In this document: positions 1-9,226 of the stretch, piece after piece | How positions within the stretch are numbered: position 1 is the first letter of the stretch | Layout: each line of letters starts with the position of its first letter | Source of the DNA: Aliiroseovarius zhejiangensis | GTDB taxonomy: Bacteria; Pseudomonadota; Alphaproteobacteria; Rhodobacterales; Rhodobacteraceae | Assembly (NCBI RefSeq): GCF_014656375.1 | Contig: NZ_BNCH01000001.1 | Span: 806,001 to 870,000, forward strand | Direction of reading: 5' to 3' | DNA length: 64,000 bases | Notes under the pieces: model-generated | The model's input: only the letters and a program-made list of their open reading frames with translations | Database searches by the model: none | Told to the model about the DNA's origin: nothing | Translations under genes and position numbers: made by a program

Positions 1-848
1 TCGATCCCGCGCGCCACCCTGCGGCGATCTTCAGGCACCTTCTCGAACGCCGCTGTGTCATGGGTTTCGTCCGTGCGGGCATAGCGCGAAGTGAACTCGT
101 CCATAACCCCCTGACATTGCGCCACATTGTCATAGTCGATGTCGCGGTCGCCAAAGGTCAAATCCGTGACTTCGCTGTCATAGAATACTTCGCTTTCGCC
201 GGTTTCGGCCAGCACAAGGAACTCGTGTGTGTAATCCCCACCAATCGGACCTGAATCCGCGCGCATCGGGATGGCTTGCAACCCCATCCGTTCATAGGTG
301 CGCAGATAGCTGACCAAATGGCGGTTATAAGCGTGCAGCGCGTCCTCTTTCGTCAGATCGAAATTGTATCCATCCTTCATATAGAACTCGCGCCCCCGCA
401 TCACGCCGAAACGCGGGCGGATCTCGTCGCGGAACTTCCATTGGATCTGATACAGGGTCAGCGGCAGGTCCTTGTAGGAATTCACATGCGCGCGGAAGAT
501 GTCTGTCACCATCTCTTCGGCCGTGGGGGAAAACAGCATGTCGCGACCGTGACGATCCTTCATGCGCAACATTTCCTCGCCATAGCCGTCATAGCGGCCG
601 CTTTCACGCCATAGGTCGGCCGACTGGATGGTCGGCATTTGCATCGGGATGTGGCCGGCTCGGATTTGCTCCTCGTGCACGATATTCTCGATCTTGCGCA
701 GCACCTTGAATCCCAACGGCAGCCACGAATAGATACCGGCGGATTGCTGTTTGATCATACCGGCGCGCAGCATGTAGCGGTGGGAAACGATCTGCGCCTC
801 GGAAGGGGTTTCCTTCAGAACGGGCAGGAAATAGCGGGACAGGCGCAT
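1..848 (-). CDS. proS: Prolyl-tRNA synthetase, N-terminal part (cut by window edge)
   Basis: Class II aminoacyl-tRNA synthetase that charges tRNA-Pro with proline in the cytoplasm. About 282 N-terminal residues are visible, opening [19 protein letters not shown]; the rest lies beyond base 1. Family signatures seen are [12 protein letters not shown] near residue 37, the motif 2 segment [16 protein letters not shown], and [11 protein letters not shown], which matches the active-site strand before the optional editing insertion of longer bacterial enzymes. I chose the ATG at 848 because it gives the usual family N-terminus; longer versions on this strand are out of frame with the conserved sequence. 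The small lipoprotein gene upstream is on the same strand, 153 bases away. Identity is secure; only the C-terminal anticodon-binding part is unseen. Confidence 0.95.
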   Translation of the reverse strand, partial: MRLSRYFLPVLKETPSEAQIVSHRYMLRAGMIKQQSAGIYSWLPLGFKVLRKIENIVHEEQIRAGHIPMQMPTIQSADLWRESGRYDGYGEEMLRMKDRHGRDMLFSPTAEEMVTDIFRAHVNSYKDLPLTLYQIQWKFRDEIRPRFGVMRGREFYMKDGYNFDLTKEDALHAYNRHLVSYLRTYERMGLQAIPMRADSGPIGGDYTHEFLVLAETGESEVFYDSEVTDLTFGDRDIDYDNVAQCQGVMDEFTSRYARTDETHDTAAFEKVPEDRRRVARGI

Positions 849-1001
849 ATGGACCTCTGTTCAATCACGACTTTGTCGACAGCGGTCTATGACATCAAGA
901 CAGGCGGGGCAATCACGCATTGATTGGCGCACTGGTTTTTCCGCGCGCCCCTGCCGGCGTCGCGCGGCACACAACCCAAAATCAGGCAAGCGGGCTGCCG
1001 G

Positions 1002-1190
1002 TCAGATCGTGCCCCCGACACTGATCGTGATCTTGGTTTCCTGATCCGGCGAGATATCGCCACCGGAATACGTGACACCCGCCTTGGTTTCACCGGAAAT
1101 CGAAATTCCCGGATCGCGGGGTTCGTAGTCATGTCCGGTACAGGCCGACAGCAATACAGACCCCAGTAAGAGTACAAGACCAACGCGCAT
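1002..1190 (-). CDS. Small lipoprotein of unknown function
   Basis: A 62-residue protein with a short hydrophobic signal ending in the lipobox LLSAC, so it is probably lipidated at Cys17 and anchored in a membrane. The mature part of about 45 residues is hydrophilic, rich in Gly, Ser and Thr, and contains the pair SISGETKAGVTYSGG and TKITISVGGT, suggesting short beta strands. No catalytic motif is visible and I do not recognise a named family. It stands alone between proS on the same strand and the AI-2E transporter on the other. The lipoprotein signal makes it a credible gene despite its size. Confidence 0.7.
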   Translation of the reverse strand: MRVGLVLLLGSVLLSACTGHDYEPRDPGISISGETKAGVTYSGGDISPDQETKITISVGGTI

Positions 1191-1362
1191 TGGATCCCCC
1201 TTTTCAAGATGTCGAATATCGCCGGTGGCATCAGTATTTCACCCAATTCCAGGCAGGGGCAAGGGCGAACTTGCACAGCGCCGCGGTGCACCCCGCGCAG
1301 GGCTGCACTTGAATTGCCACGCAAGCTGCGCGACATAGGGATCAGTATGTTGAGGAGCTGAA

Positions 1363-2457
1363 ATGGCCTTACCCGTTCAGACGCAGGTGAAATTCTGGTC
1401 GATCACGATCGCCATTCTGGCGGTTTCGCTGTGGTATCTGGGCGACGTAATCATGCCCTTCATCCTGGGCGGTGCGATTGCCTATTTCCTTGACCCGATT
1501 GCCGACCGGCTGGAGGCGATGGGCCTGTCCCGCGTGGCGGCCACCGTGATCATCTCGGTCCTCGCGATCCTACTTTTCGTCATCGCCTTTCTGATGGTGG
1601 TGCCGACGCTTGTTTCGCAGGCAGTTGCCCTTGCCGACGCGGCACCCACGCTGTTGAAACGGCTGGAGGTCTTTCTGATCGAGAATATCCCATCGATCAT
1701 AGACGAGGATTCGACCATACGTCAGTCGCTGGCCAGCCTGGGGCAAGCCATCAAGGAACGCGGCGGCGAACTGGTGGGCACGGTGCTGAGCTCGGCAATG
1801 GGCGTCATCAACATCGTGATTCTGTTGATCGTGACCCCGGTGGTCGCGTTTTACATGCTGCTGGACTGGGACCGGATGGTGGCCAAGATCGACGCCTTGC
1901 TGCCGCTGGACCACCGCCCCGCCATCCGTCAGATCGCCAGTGACATCGACCGCACTCTAGCCAGTTTCATTCGGGGTCAGGGCACGGTTTGTCTTGTGCT
2001 CGGCACCTATTACGCGGTCGCCTTGATGGCCGTCGGGTTGCAATTCGGGCTTGTCGTCGGCTTCATCGCGGGCCTGATCACCTTCATCCCCTATGTCGGT
2101 GCCATTGTCGGCGGCACCCTGGCCATCGGGCTTGGGCTATTCCAGTTCTGGGGGGATTGGTGGCATCTTGCGGCGGTCGCCGGGATATTCATGTTCGGCC
2201 AGTTTTTCGAGGGCAATATCCTGACACCAAAACTGGTGGGCAGCTCGGTCGGGCTGCACCCGGTCTGGCTGCTTCTGGCCTTGTCTGTGTTCGGCTCGCT
2301 GTTCGGGTTTGTCGGCATGCTGGTGGCGGTGCCCGTTGCGGCCGCGCTGGGAGTAGTTGCCCGGTTCTTTGTCGGGAAATATCAGGAAGGACTGCTTTAT
2401 CAGGGTCTGTCCATTCCCGAAGCCCCCAAGACCAGTGACGAAGGCGACGCGGACTAA
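1363..2457 (+). CDS. AI-2E family transporter (PerM-like membrane protein)
   Basis: A 364-residue integral membrane protein of the AI-2E transporter family (YdiK/PerM/TqsA relatives). Hydrophobic segments lie near residues 10-50 (two helices), 62-85, 145-172, 205-260 and 265-335. The long soluble stretch at about 90-145 between the third and fourth segments, and the C-terminal signature GQFFEGNILTPKLVGSSVGLHP, are typical of the family. Substrates vary (autoinducer-2 export is shown for TqsA; other members move ions), so the substrate here is unknown. The start has a GAGGAG site at good spacing. The stop overlaps the next start as TAATG, so it is translationally coupled to the Hda-like ATPase. 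Confidence 0.9.
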   Translation: MALPVQTQVKFWSITIAILAVSLWYLGDVIMPFILGGAIAYFLDPIADRLEAMGLSRVAATVIISVLAILLFVIAFLMVVPTLVSQAVALADAAPTLLKRLEVFLIENIPSIIDEDSTIRQSLASLGQAIKERGGELVGTVLSSAMGVINIVILLIVTPVVAFYMLLDWDRMVAKIDALLPLDHRPAIRQIASDIDRTLASFIRGQGTVCLVLGTYYAVALMAVGLQFGLVVGFIAGLITFIPYVGAIVGGTLAIGLGLFQFWGDWWHLAAVAGIFMFGQFFEGNILTPKLVGSSVGLHPVWLLLALSVFGSLFGFVGMLVAVPVAAALGVVARFFVGKYQEGLLYQGLSIPEAPKTSDEGDAD

Positions 2458-3140
2458 TGGCACGCCAACTGACCTTCGACCTGCCCGCCCATGCGGCGCA
2501 GGGGCTGGATGATTTTCTGGTCACACCCTCTAATGCCACCGCCATGGCCGCGGTCGAGACGTGGCGGGACTGGCCAAACCGCAAACTGGTTCTGGTCGGC
2601 GACAAGGGCACCGGAAAGTCCCACCTCGCCCTCGTCTGGGCGGGGATGTCTGGGGCGGCCGTGATTGCTGCAAATGATCTGACCGGAGCCGACATTCAAT
2701 CGCTTGCCGGTCGATCCGTCGTCGTCGAAGATGCCGATCAGGTCGCAGGCAACGCCCCGGCGGAAACCGCCCTGTTTCACCTTCACAACCTGGTTCTGGC
2801 CGAAGGTGGTCATCTGCTGATCACGGGAAAAACCGCCCCGTCGCGATGGGGGATCAGCCTGCCCGACCTGAAAAGCCGGCTGGAGGGGACGACACCCGCC
2901 ACTCTGCACGCGCCCGATGACCTGCTGTTGTCCGCCGTGCTGGTCAAACTGTTCGATGACCGCCAGATCGCTGTCCCTGCCAATCTGATCGACTATCTTG
3001 TGCCCCGGATGGACCGGTCGCTTGCGGCTGCTGCAGCGTTGGTCGAGCGGCTGGACAAGGCCGCCTTGTCCGAAGGGCGCCCCCTGACCCGCAGCCTGGC
3101 CACTCGCGTCTTGCAAAAAGAAACGGGATCCGGGGCATAA
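2457..3140 (+). CDS. hdaA: Hda/DnaA-like AAA+ ATPase
   Basis: A 227-residue AAA+ protein related to the ATPase domain of DnaA but lacking its DNA-binding domain IV, as in Hda, which stimulates ATP hydrolysis by DnaA after replisome loading and so limits re-initiation. Walker A is GDKGTGKSH (about 48-56) and Walker B is VVVEDAD (about 88-94). The N-terminus carries QLTFDLP, which resembles the beta-clamp-binding peptide found at the start of Hda proteins. The start overlaps the stop of the transporter gene. The location between an AI-2E transporter and polyphosphate kinase recurs, as I recall, in related genomes. The symbol follows the Caulobacter name and is by homology only. Confidence 0.85.
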   Translation: MARQLTFDLPAHAAQGLDDFLVTPSNATAMAAVETWRDWPNRKLVLVGDKGTGKSHLALVWAGMSGAAVIAANDLTGADIQSLAGRSVVVEDADQVAGNAPAETALFHLHNLVLAEGGHLLITGKTAPSRWGISLPDLKSRLEGTTPATLHAPDDLLLSAVLVKLFDDRQIAVPANLIDYLVPRMDRSLAAAAALVERLDKAALSEGRPLTRSLATRVLQKETGSGA

Positions 3141-3181
3141 CGTCATCTTTCCGTCACATGCTGGCGTGTTAGACTGGGGGC

Positions 3182-5380
3182 ATGAATAAGACCAACACAC
3201 CCCAGATTCCTCTTGCCGATTTCCTGGCGTCCGGGTTTCCCGCCCCTCAGGATTTGCCGCCTGACGCCTATGACGGGCCACGGCGTTTCTTCAATCGCGA
3301 ACTTAGCTGGCTTGGCTTTAACTGGCGCGTGCTGGAAGAGGCTGAAAACCCGCGTGTGCCTTTGTTGGAACGGCTGCGCTTCCTGTCGATTTCCGCCACC
3401 AACCTTGACGAGTTTTATACCGTTCGCGTGGCGGGTCTGCGTGAACTGGTGCGCGAAGGTGTGACAACCCCCGCCGCCGATGGGCTGAGCCCGACCGAGC
3501 AGTTGAAACTGATCGACACCGACGCTCGTGCGTTGATGGCGCGGCAACAGGTGGTGTTCGAGGAACTGGCAGGCGAAATGCAGGGTCAGGGCATCATCAT
3601 TTGCCGTCGCGACGACCTGACGAAAGACGATCGCGACTATCTGGATCGCATATTCCTGAGCCAGGTCTTTCCTGTCCTGTCCCCGCTTGCCATCGACCCG
3701 GCACACCCGTTTCCGTTCATCCCGAACACCGGCTACACGCTGGCGCTGCAACTTGAACGCAAGTCGGACAAGCAGAAATTGAAGGCGCTTCTGCCCATCC
3801 CGCAACAGATCGACCGCTTCGTGCCCCTGCCCGCCGAAGAAGGCCAGTATCGCTTCCTGCCGCTGGAAGATTTGCTGCTGGAGCATCTGGGCTTGCTGTT
3901 CCCCGGCTATGTCGAGAAAGGCAGCTGCGCCTTCCGTATCCTGCGCGACAGCGATCTTGAGGTCGAAGATGAAGCCGAAGACCTTGTGCGCGAGTTTGAA
4001 ACCGCCCTGAAACGCCGCCGGCGGGGCGAGGTGGTACGGATGAAGATCACCAAGAACGCGCCATCCGGGCTGTTGTCGATGATCATGCGCGAGCTGAAAG
4101 TCACAGATGACGAGATTGTCGAGGTCGACGGCATGATCGGTATGGCTGATCTTGGCCAGCTTGTCCTGAAGGACCTGCCCGACCTATTGTGGCCCAGCTT
4201 TTCACCGCGGGTGCCGGAACGGGTTCAGGACCATGACGGCGATATGTTCGCCGCGATCCGGCAAAAAGACATGCTGCTCCATCACCCGTACGAGACTTTC
4301 GACATGGTGGTGCGTTTTCTGCATCAGGCCGCGCGTGATCCGAATGTGGTGGCGATCAAGCAAACGCTCTATCGCACGTCACATGACAGCCCGATCGTCT
4401 CGGCCCTGTGCGAAGCGGCCGAGGACGGCAAATCAGTCACCGCGCTGGTTGAACTGAAAGCCCGGTTTGACGAGGCCGCGAACATCCGTCAGTCACGACG
4501 GCTGGAACGCGCGGGCGCGCATGTTGTCTATGGGTTCATCAACTATAAAACTCACGCCAAGATCTCGACCGTGGTGCGCCGCGAGGGGGACGAACTGGTG
4601 ACATACACCCATTATGGCACCGGCAACTATCACCCGATCACCGCGCGCATCTATACCGACCTCAGCCTGTTCACCTGCGACCCGGCGCTGGGGCGTGACG
4701 CAACGCGCGTTTTTAATTACCTGTCGGGTTATGCCGAACCGCAATCGCTTGAAAACCTTGCGATTTCTCCGCTGGATCTGAAATCGACACTGATCGAACG
4801 CATCGAAGCCGAGGCCACCCATGCCCGTGACGGCAAACCGGCTGAAATCTGGGCCAAGATGAACTCGCTGGTCGAACCTGACGTGATCGACGCGCTTTAT
4901 GCGGCCTCGCAGGCGGGGGTGAAAATCAGCCTTGTTGTGCGCGGCATCTGCGGGTTGCGCCCCGGCATCAAGGGGCTGTCCGAGAACATCCGGGTCAAGT
5001 CGATTGTGGGACGGTTTCTGGAACATTCCCGGATCGTCTGTTTCGGTAATGGCTATGGATTGCCGTCGAAAAAGGCGCGCGTTTACATGTCGTCTGCCGA
5101 CTGGATGGGGCGCAACCTGAACCGCCGCGTGGAAACCCTGGTCGAAATCGAGAATGCCACCGTCAAGGCCCAGATCGTCAGTCAGATCATGGCCGCCAAC
5201 CTGGCCGATGTTGCGCAAAGCTGGGTCATGCAGCCTGACGGACGCTTCCACCGCGCCGATCTTGGCAATATCGAACGCCCGTTCAATTGCCACCGCTTCT
5301 TCATGGAAAACCCGTCGCTGTCCGGTCGCGGCTCGGCCGGGGCATCCGACGTGCCGGAACTGACCCATTCGCAAGATTGA
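3182..5380 (+). CDS. ppk1: Polyphosphate kinase 1
   Basis: A 732-residue PPK1, which reversibly transfers the gamma-phosphate of ATP to polyphosphate chains. The N-terminal and head domains begin at [18 protein letters not shown], followed by two phospholipase-D-like catalytic domains. The autophosphorylated histidine is His458 in NYKTHAKI, and the second conserved histidine is His615 in [16 protein letters not shown] is also present. Length is close to the family norm of about 690-740. It is followed 50 bases later by the Ppx/GppA gene on the same strand, a classic synthesis/degradation pair, and preceded by hda with a 41-base gap, so one transcript could cover all four plus-strand genes. 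Confidence 0.96.
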   Translation: MNKTNTPQIPLADFLASGFPAPQDLPPDAYDGPRRFFNRELSWLGFNWRVLEEAENPRVPLLERLRFLSISATNLDEFYTVRVAGLRELVREGVTTPAADGLSPTEQLKLIDTDARALMARQQVVFEELAGEMQGQGIIICRRDDLTKDDRDYLDRIFLSQVFPVLSPLAIDPAHPFPFIPNTGYTLALQLERKSDKQKLKALLPIPQQIDRFVPLPAEEGQYRFLPLEDLLLEHLGLLFPGYVEKGSCAFRILRDSDLEVEDEAEDLVREFETALKRRRRGEVVRMKITKNAPSGLLSMIMRELKVTDDEIVEVDGMIGMADLGQLVLKDLPDLLWPSFSPRVPERVQDHDGDMFAAIRQKDMLLHHPYETFDMVVRFLHQAARDPNVVAIKQTLYRTSHDSPIVSALCEAAEDGKSVTALVELKARFDEAANIRQSRRLERAGAHVVYGFINYKTHAKISTVVRREGDELVTYTHYGTGNYHPITARIYTDLSLFTCDPALGRDATRVFNYLSGYAEPQSLENLAISPLDLKSTLIERIEAEATHARDGKPAEIWAKMNSLVEPDVIDALYAASQAGVKISLVVRGICGLRPGIKGLSENIRVKSIVGRFLEHSRIVCFGNGYGLPSKKARVYMSSADWMGRNLNRRVETLVEIENATVKAQIVSQIMAANLADVAQSWVMQPDGRFHRADLGNIERPFNCHRFFMENPSLSGRGSAGASDVPELTHSQD

Positions 5381-5430
5381 TCGCGGACGGACAGCCAGCT
5401 AACGTATCACCACGAAACAGAGGACATTCG

Positions 5431-6972
5431 ATGGACGGACGCGGTGAAACCGGTGACGATTGGGGGCCATTTGGACGTCCGCTGTTTGATGATCCCTCAG
5501 TACGGGCGCTGCGGCGTGTCGGGGTGGTGGATATCGGGTCGAACTCGGTCCGGTTGGTGGTGTTTGACGGGGCGGCGCGCAGCCCGGCCTATTTCTTCAA
5601 CGAAAAGATCCTGTGTGGTCTGGGCACGGGGCTGGCGCAAACCGGTCGCTTGCATCCCGAGGGTCGCGCCCGCGCTCTTGCCGCCATCAAACGGTTTCAG
5701 AAGCTCGCAGAGGGGATGAAAATGCCCCCCCTGTCCGCAGTGGCCACCGCAGCGGTACGCGAGGCCAGTGATGGCCCGGAATTCTGCGACGAGGTGCTGC
5801 GCGAAACCGGGTTGAACATCTATGTCATTGATGGCGAGGAAGAGGCCCGCTTGTCGGCACAGGGTGTGCTGCTGGGCTGGCCCGATGCCAACGGGTTGAT
5901 GTGTGACATTGGCGGCTCGTCGCTGGAACTGGCCAGCATTTCCGGTGGACAGGTTGGCAAACGCGTGACCTCGCCGCTTGGGCCTTTGAAGCTGGCCGGC
6001 GTTCCGGGTGGCAAGAAGGGGTTGAAGGCCGAGATCGCCCGCGTGGTCGGGCAGCTTGCCGAAACCATGGGCACCGATCACAAGCGCCTGTTTCTGGTCG
6101 GCGGATCATGGCGGGCCATTGCACGACTGGACATGGAGCGGCGTGGCTATCCCCTGACGGTCCTGCACGAATATCGCATGACGCCAAAATCCCTGATCAC
6201 CACGCTTAATTGGATTGACGAGATCGACCTGAACCAGATTCGCCAGCGCACTGGCACGTCGGCTGCTCGGATGGCGCTGGTGCCGATTGCCGCGCAGGTG
6301 CTCAAGCGTCTGGTGCGAGAATTTCGCCCGAAAGAGATCGCCGTCAGCTCGTTCGGCATCCGCGAAGGGCTGCTGTATCAGCAAATGCCCGAACGTCTTC
6401 GCCGGCGTGATCCGCTGATCGAAGCCTGCTATGTCGCCGAACAGAAGGACGCGCGCATCCCCGGCTTTGGCAAGCGTCTGTTCGCGTTTCTGCAACCCCT
6501 GTTCAAATCCGCCAAACCCGCAGAACTGCGACTGATCAAGGCGGCCTGCCTGCTGCATGATGTTAGCTGGCGCGCCCACCCTGATTATCGGCACGAGGTC
6601 TGTTTCGACAACGCGACCCGCGCCAATCTGGGCGGATTGACCCATCAGGAGCGTGTGTTCCTGGGCCTAGCACTTTTGCACCGTTACAAAAATGCCCGCG
6701 AAGGTTCGCGGTTCGAACCGCTGTTCGGCATCCTGTCAGAAAAGAACATCAACCGGGCCGAAGTGTTGGGCAAGGCGATGCGGTTCGGCGCAATGCTGAC
6801 GATGAAAGATCCGACCAAACTGGCCGCGCTGAAGTGGTTTCCGAAGAAACGCCAACTTGTGCTGATCCTGGACAAGGGCGGCAAAGACCTGTTCGGCGAA
6901 GTGGCCGAAGCCCGCTTCACGGCGTTGGCGAGCGCGCTCCAGGCAGAAGCCACCGTGAAGTTCCGGCGCTAA
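5431..6972 (+). CDS. ppx: Exopolyphosphatase / guanosine pentaphosphate phosphatase (Ppx/GppA)
   Basis: A 513-residue member of the Ppx/GppA family in the actin/Hsp70 ATPase fold, which removes terminal phosphate from polyphosphate and may act on pppGpp. The phosphate-1 motif is DIGSNSVRLVVFDG near residues 33-46; GEEEARLSAQGVLLGW and CDIGGSSLELASI follow as expected, and a C-terminal HD-like helical domain includes LLHDVSWRAHPDYR. I use the ATG at 5431, preceded by AGAGGA; an earlier ATG at 5287 lies inside ppk1 and adds 48 residues with no family resemblance. The stop shares bases with the convergent gene stop (CTAA, 6969-6972). Choice between Ppx and GppA activity cannot be made from sequence. 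Confidence 0.93.
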   Translation: MDGRGETGDDWGPFGRPLFDDPSVRALRRVGVVDIGSNSVRLVVFDGAARSPAYFFNEKILCGLGTGLAQTGRLHPEGRARALAAIKRFQKLAEGMKMPPLSAVATAAVREASDGPEFCDEVLRETGLNIYVIDGEEEARLSAQGVLLGWPDANGLMCDIGGSSLELASISGGQVGKRVTSPLGPLKLAGVPGGKKGLKAEIARVVGQLAETMGTDHKRLFLVGGSWRAIARLDMERRGYPLTVLHEYRMTPKSLITTLNWIDEIDLNQIRQRTGTSAARMALVPIAAQVLKRLVREFRPKEIAVSSFGIREGLLYQQMPERLRRRDPLIEACYVAEQKDARIPGFGKRLFAFLQPLFKSAKPAELRLIKAACLLHDVSWRAHPDYRHEVCFDNATRANLGGLTHQERVFLGLALLHRYKNAREGSRFEPLFGILSEKNINRAEVLGKAMRFGAMLTMKDPTKLAALKWFPKKRQLVLILDKGGKDLFGEVAEARFTALASALQAEATVKFRR

Positions 6973-7319
6973 AGCTCGGTCTCTCCGGGGGCTGCCGGAT
7001 CGGCGCCCAGCGGGATGCGCCGCCGGATGATGATATCGCCATTGGGCAGGGTTTCGGGCGGGTGATAGGCGTTCAGATCGCCGAACCGGTCAACCAGTTC
7101 AGCCCAGCCTTCCGCCCATTTTTCGGCCATCGGCTCAACCTCTTTCGCCAATCCATCCAGCAGCAGCTGAAACCCCCGGTTCAACAACTCTGCCCCTTCG
7201 GACAGTTCGGGGTTGTCAGGCGGCGGGGTATCCATCCCCTTGTCTTCGGTCAGGGCCGGGGCGGTCAGGCTGGCAAGGACGATCAGCGCCGATGCGGTGG
7301 TTTTTGTGATCTGTTTCAT
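6969..7319 (-). CDS. Secreted protein of unknown function
   Basis: A 116-residue protein with a Sec signal peptide of about 24 residues (hydrophobic core ASALIVLASLTAPAL). The mature part holds an acidic amphipathic helix, GAELLNRGFQLLLDGLAKEVEP, with several Trp residues after it, and ends with a short basic stretch IIIRRRIP. This suggests a periplasmic, perhaps membrane-associated helical protein. Similar short proteins occur in Rhodobacteraceae, but I know of no assigned function. It lies downstream of the EEP-family gene with a 9-base gap, so it is probably the last gene of the terB/dnaJ-EEP transcript. Its stop overlaps the ppx stop on the other strand. Confidence 0.7.
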   Translation of the reverse strand: MKQITKTTASALIVLASLTAPALTEDKGMDTPPPDNPELSEGAELLNRGFQLLLDGLAKEVEPMAEKWAEGWAELVDRFGDLNAYHPPETLPNGDIIIRRRIPLGADPAAPGETEL

Positions 7320-7328
7320 CCACTATAT

Positions 7329-8372
7329 TTAGGCGCGATCCGGCTGGTGTGAAGGCGACAGATCAAAGTCAATCGACACCGGGAAATGATCGGATGCGGT
7401 CAACAGGGCCTCGCGCAGTTCGGGCGTACCATAGCATTCGGGGTCGTCGAACGGGTGCCAGATGCGCCACTGCGGGTCTCTGGCCGCCAGATCGGGCGAG
7501 ACCATCACGTAATCCAGCAGCGCCTGAAGAAAGCGCCGCTCCTTGGCGATATAGAACCGCGACGTGGCCGGGCGGGCCCCTGACTTGTGGGTCAGGATCA
7601 TCCGCGCGTGCGGGTCATACATGCAGGTCGCGTCATCCTCTCCCATCACGATCTCGACGCCGGAACGGCCGAACAGTTTCTCGTAATCGTCCAGCCCCGG
7701 ACCGTCATTGAAATCACCCAGCACGATCAGCGGGTCACCGGCACGCAAGTGGTCGTCCACCCGTTGGCGTATCCAGATACATTGCGCCATCTGCTTGCGG
7801 CGGTTTTCAATCGCCAGTCGTATGACATCGCTTGGCCCCTGCGCACCGTGGGGGGCTTTCGATTTCACGTGAACACCGATCAGTCGCAGCGGTGTTCCGC
7901 TTTCCCGGTGCGTCAGCTCCACCTCAAGCGGCGGCTTGGAAAACACGATCGGCTCGGGCGAGGCATCGGTGTCCAGATCAAGATGAAAAACCCCGTCAAA
8001 TCGCGGCGCAACACGCGCACCGACCTCGCCCAGCGGGTCATGGCGGGCGGAAAAGACATAGGGGTCATACATCAGCGCGATTTCCTGCTGGGTGTCATTT
8101 GCAAACCCGATCAGCGCCTTGCGGGCGCGCAGATCGAACAGATCGGCGAACCGTTCCAGCGCGGGCACAGTATATCGGCGCCTGTTCTCGTCGGGCGCTT
8201 CGATCACCATGATGGCATCCGCGTCAAGCGCCCCGAACACCATTCCCACTGCATTCAGCTGCGCCCGCCGCGTGACATCACGCCGCCCGGACCATTGTTC
8301 GTCGAACAGCGGATGGCCTTCGTCGTCAAACAGCGAATTGAACCATTCGACATTATAGGTCGCGATCCGCAT
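7329..8372 (-). CDS. Endonuclease/exonuclease/phosphatase (EEP) family protein
   Basis: A 347-residue protein of the Mg2+-dependent EEP (DNase I-like) fold. Motifs appear in order: ATYNVEWF with Asn7 and Glu9, IGVHVKSK, LGDFNDGPG with the catalytic Asp and Asn, LLDYVMVS, and the terminal catalytic ASDHFPV. No signal peptide or membrane segment is seen, so it is probably cytoplasmic. The family includes nucleases, phosphodiesterases and lipid phosphatases, and substrate cannot be told from sequence. Its start overlaps the stop of the TerB/DnaJ gene as TGATG, so the two are translationally coupled. Confidence 0.88.
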   Translation of the reverse strand: MRIATYNVEWFNSLFDDEGHPLFDEQWSGRRDVTRRAQLNAVGMVFGALDADAIMVIEAPDENRRRYTVPALERFADLFDLRARKALIGFANDTQQEIALMYDPYVFSARHDPLGEVGARVAPRFDGVFHLDLDTDASPEPIVFSKPPLEVELTHRESGTPLRLIGVHVKSKAPHGAQGPSDVIRLAIENRRKQMAQCIWIRQRVDDHLRAGDPLIVLGDFNDGPGLDDYEKLFGRSGVEIVMGEDDATCMYDPHARMILTHKSGARPATSRFYIAKERRFLQALLDYVMVSPDLAARDPQWRIWHPFDDPECYGTPELREALLTASDHFPVSIDFDLSPSHQPDRA

Positions 8373-9052
8373 CAGGATCGATCCTTGCTGATCTCTTCCC
8401 AGGCCCGGTTGACGGCGATCAGCCGTTTTTCGGCCAGTTTGACAGCCTCTTCCGGAACACCACGCGCCAGCATCCTGTCGGGGTGGCTTTCGCGCACCTC
8501 GGACCGCCAGACTTTGCGGATTTCTTCAAGCGGCGTGTCGGGTGTGACGCCCAATACGTCGTACGGATCGGGATGGGCATCCGGCACCAGCCGCGACCGC
8601 AAGGCCCGGAACTTGCGCGGGGCGATGCCGAAAATCTCGGACACATGTTGAAGGAAGTCGTTTTCGGCCGGGTGATACTCGCCATCGGCAATCGCGATAT
8701 GAAAGAGGCCTTCCATCAGATCGCAGAGCGCCGGATCGTCCGGTCCGAACATCGCCGCGACCTTCTGGGCATAAAGCTCGAACCCCGCCACATCGGTGCG
8801 GGCCAGGTTGAACAGCCGGGCCGCGTTCTTTTCTTCGCTTTCCGGGATGTCAAAAACCTCGCGAAAGGCCGACACTTCGTCCCGCGTGACCAGGCCGTCG
8901 GCTTTCGCCATCTTCGCGCCCAGCGCAATCACGGCAATCGCAAACCCTGCCGAGCGTTCGGGGGGCGTGCGCAAATGTGCAAACACGTCAGACAGTGTTT
9001 CGCCCTTGGCAAGGGCGGACAGGGCATCTGTTATGCGCGACCAGATAGACAT
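8372..9052 (-). CDS. TerB-like / DnaJ-domain co-chaperone (soluble DjlA type)
   Basis: A 226-residue protein with an N-terminal helical TerB-like domain (about residues 30-150, including ALGAKMAKADGLVTRDEV and HIAIADGEYHPAENDFL, two acidic metal-binding-like helices) and a C-terminal J domain (about 160-226) with the essential HPD motif in RESHPDRM. Escherichia coli DjlA has the same domain order but an N-terminal membrane helix; here that helix is absent, so this form should be soluble. A J domain implies partnership with DnaK. It starts the minus-strand group that continues into the EEP gene. Confidence 0.88.
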   Translation of the reverse strand: MSIWSRITDALSALAKGETLSDVFAHLRTPPERSAGFAIAVIALGAKMAKADGLVTRDEVSAFREVFDIPESEEKNAARLFNLARTDVAGFELYAQKVAAMFGPDDPALCDLMEGLFHIAIADGEYHPAENDFLQHVSEIFGIAPRKFRALRSRLVPDAHPDPYDVLGVTPDTPLEEIRKVWRSEVRESHPDRMLARGVPEEAVKLAEKRLIAVNRAWEEISKDRS

Positions 9053-9180
9053 GCGCTTTTGTTACACAGTCCGGCACATGAAAACGAGCATAAAGCGTGC
9101 GCCAACCGCCATGATTTTTGCGTCAAAGCACTGGGTGCGTGTCGTTTTTTCAGTTTACTATCCTTGAATATTGACCCCAA

Positions 9181-9193
9181 GTCACCATGTGAC
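9181..9193. promoter_or_regulatory. Palindrome upstream of nhaA
   Basis: GTCAC-CAT-GTGAC is a perfect 5-base inverted repeat with a 3-base spacer, 34 bases before the nhaA start. A TTGACC hexamer at 9171-9176 could be a -35 element, which would put the palindrome between -35 and -10. No convincing -10 box is seen. It is short enough to arise by chance. Confidence 0.3.
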
Positions 9194-9226
9194 ACCAAAT
9201 ATGACTAAAACAGTAGGGATACATGA

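Noticed and set aside
5287-5430. An upstream start for ppx that adds 48 residues
   Set aside because: It lies within ppk1, has no ribosome site, and the extra sequence has no family resemblance; the ATG at 5431 has AGAGGA upstream.
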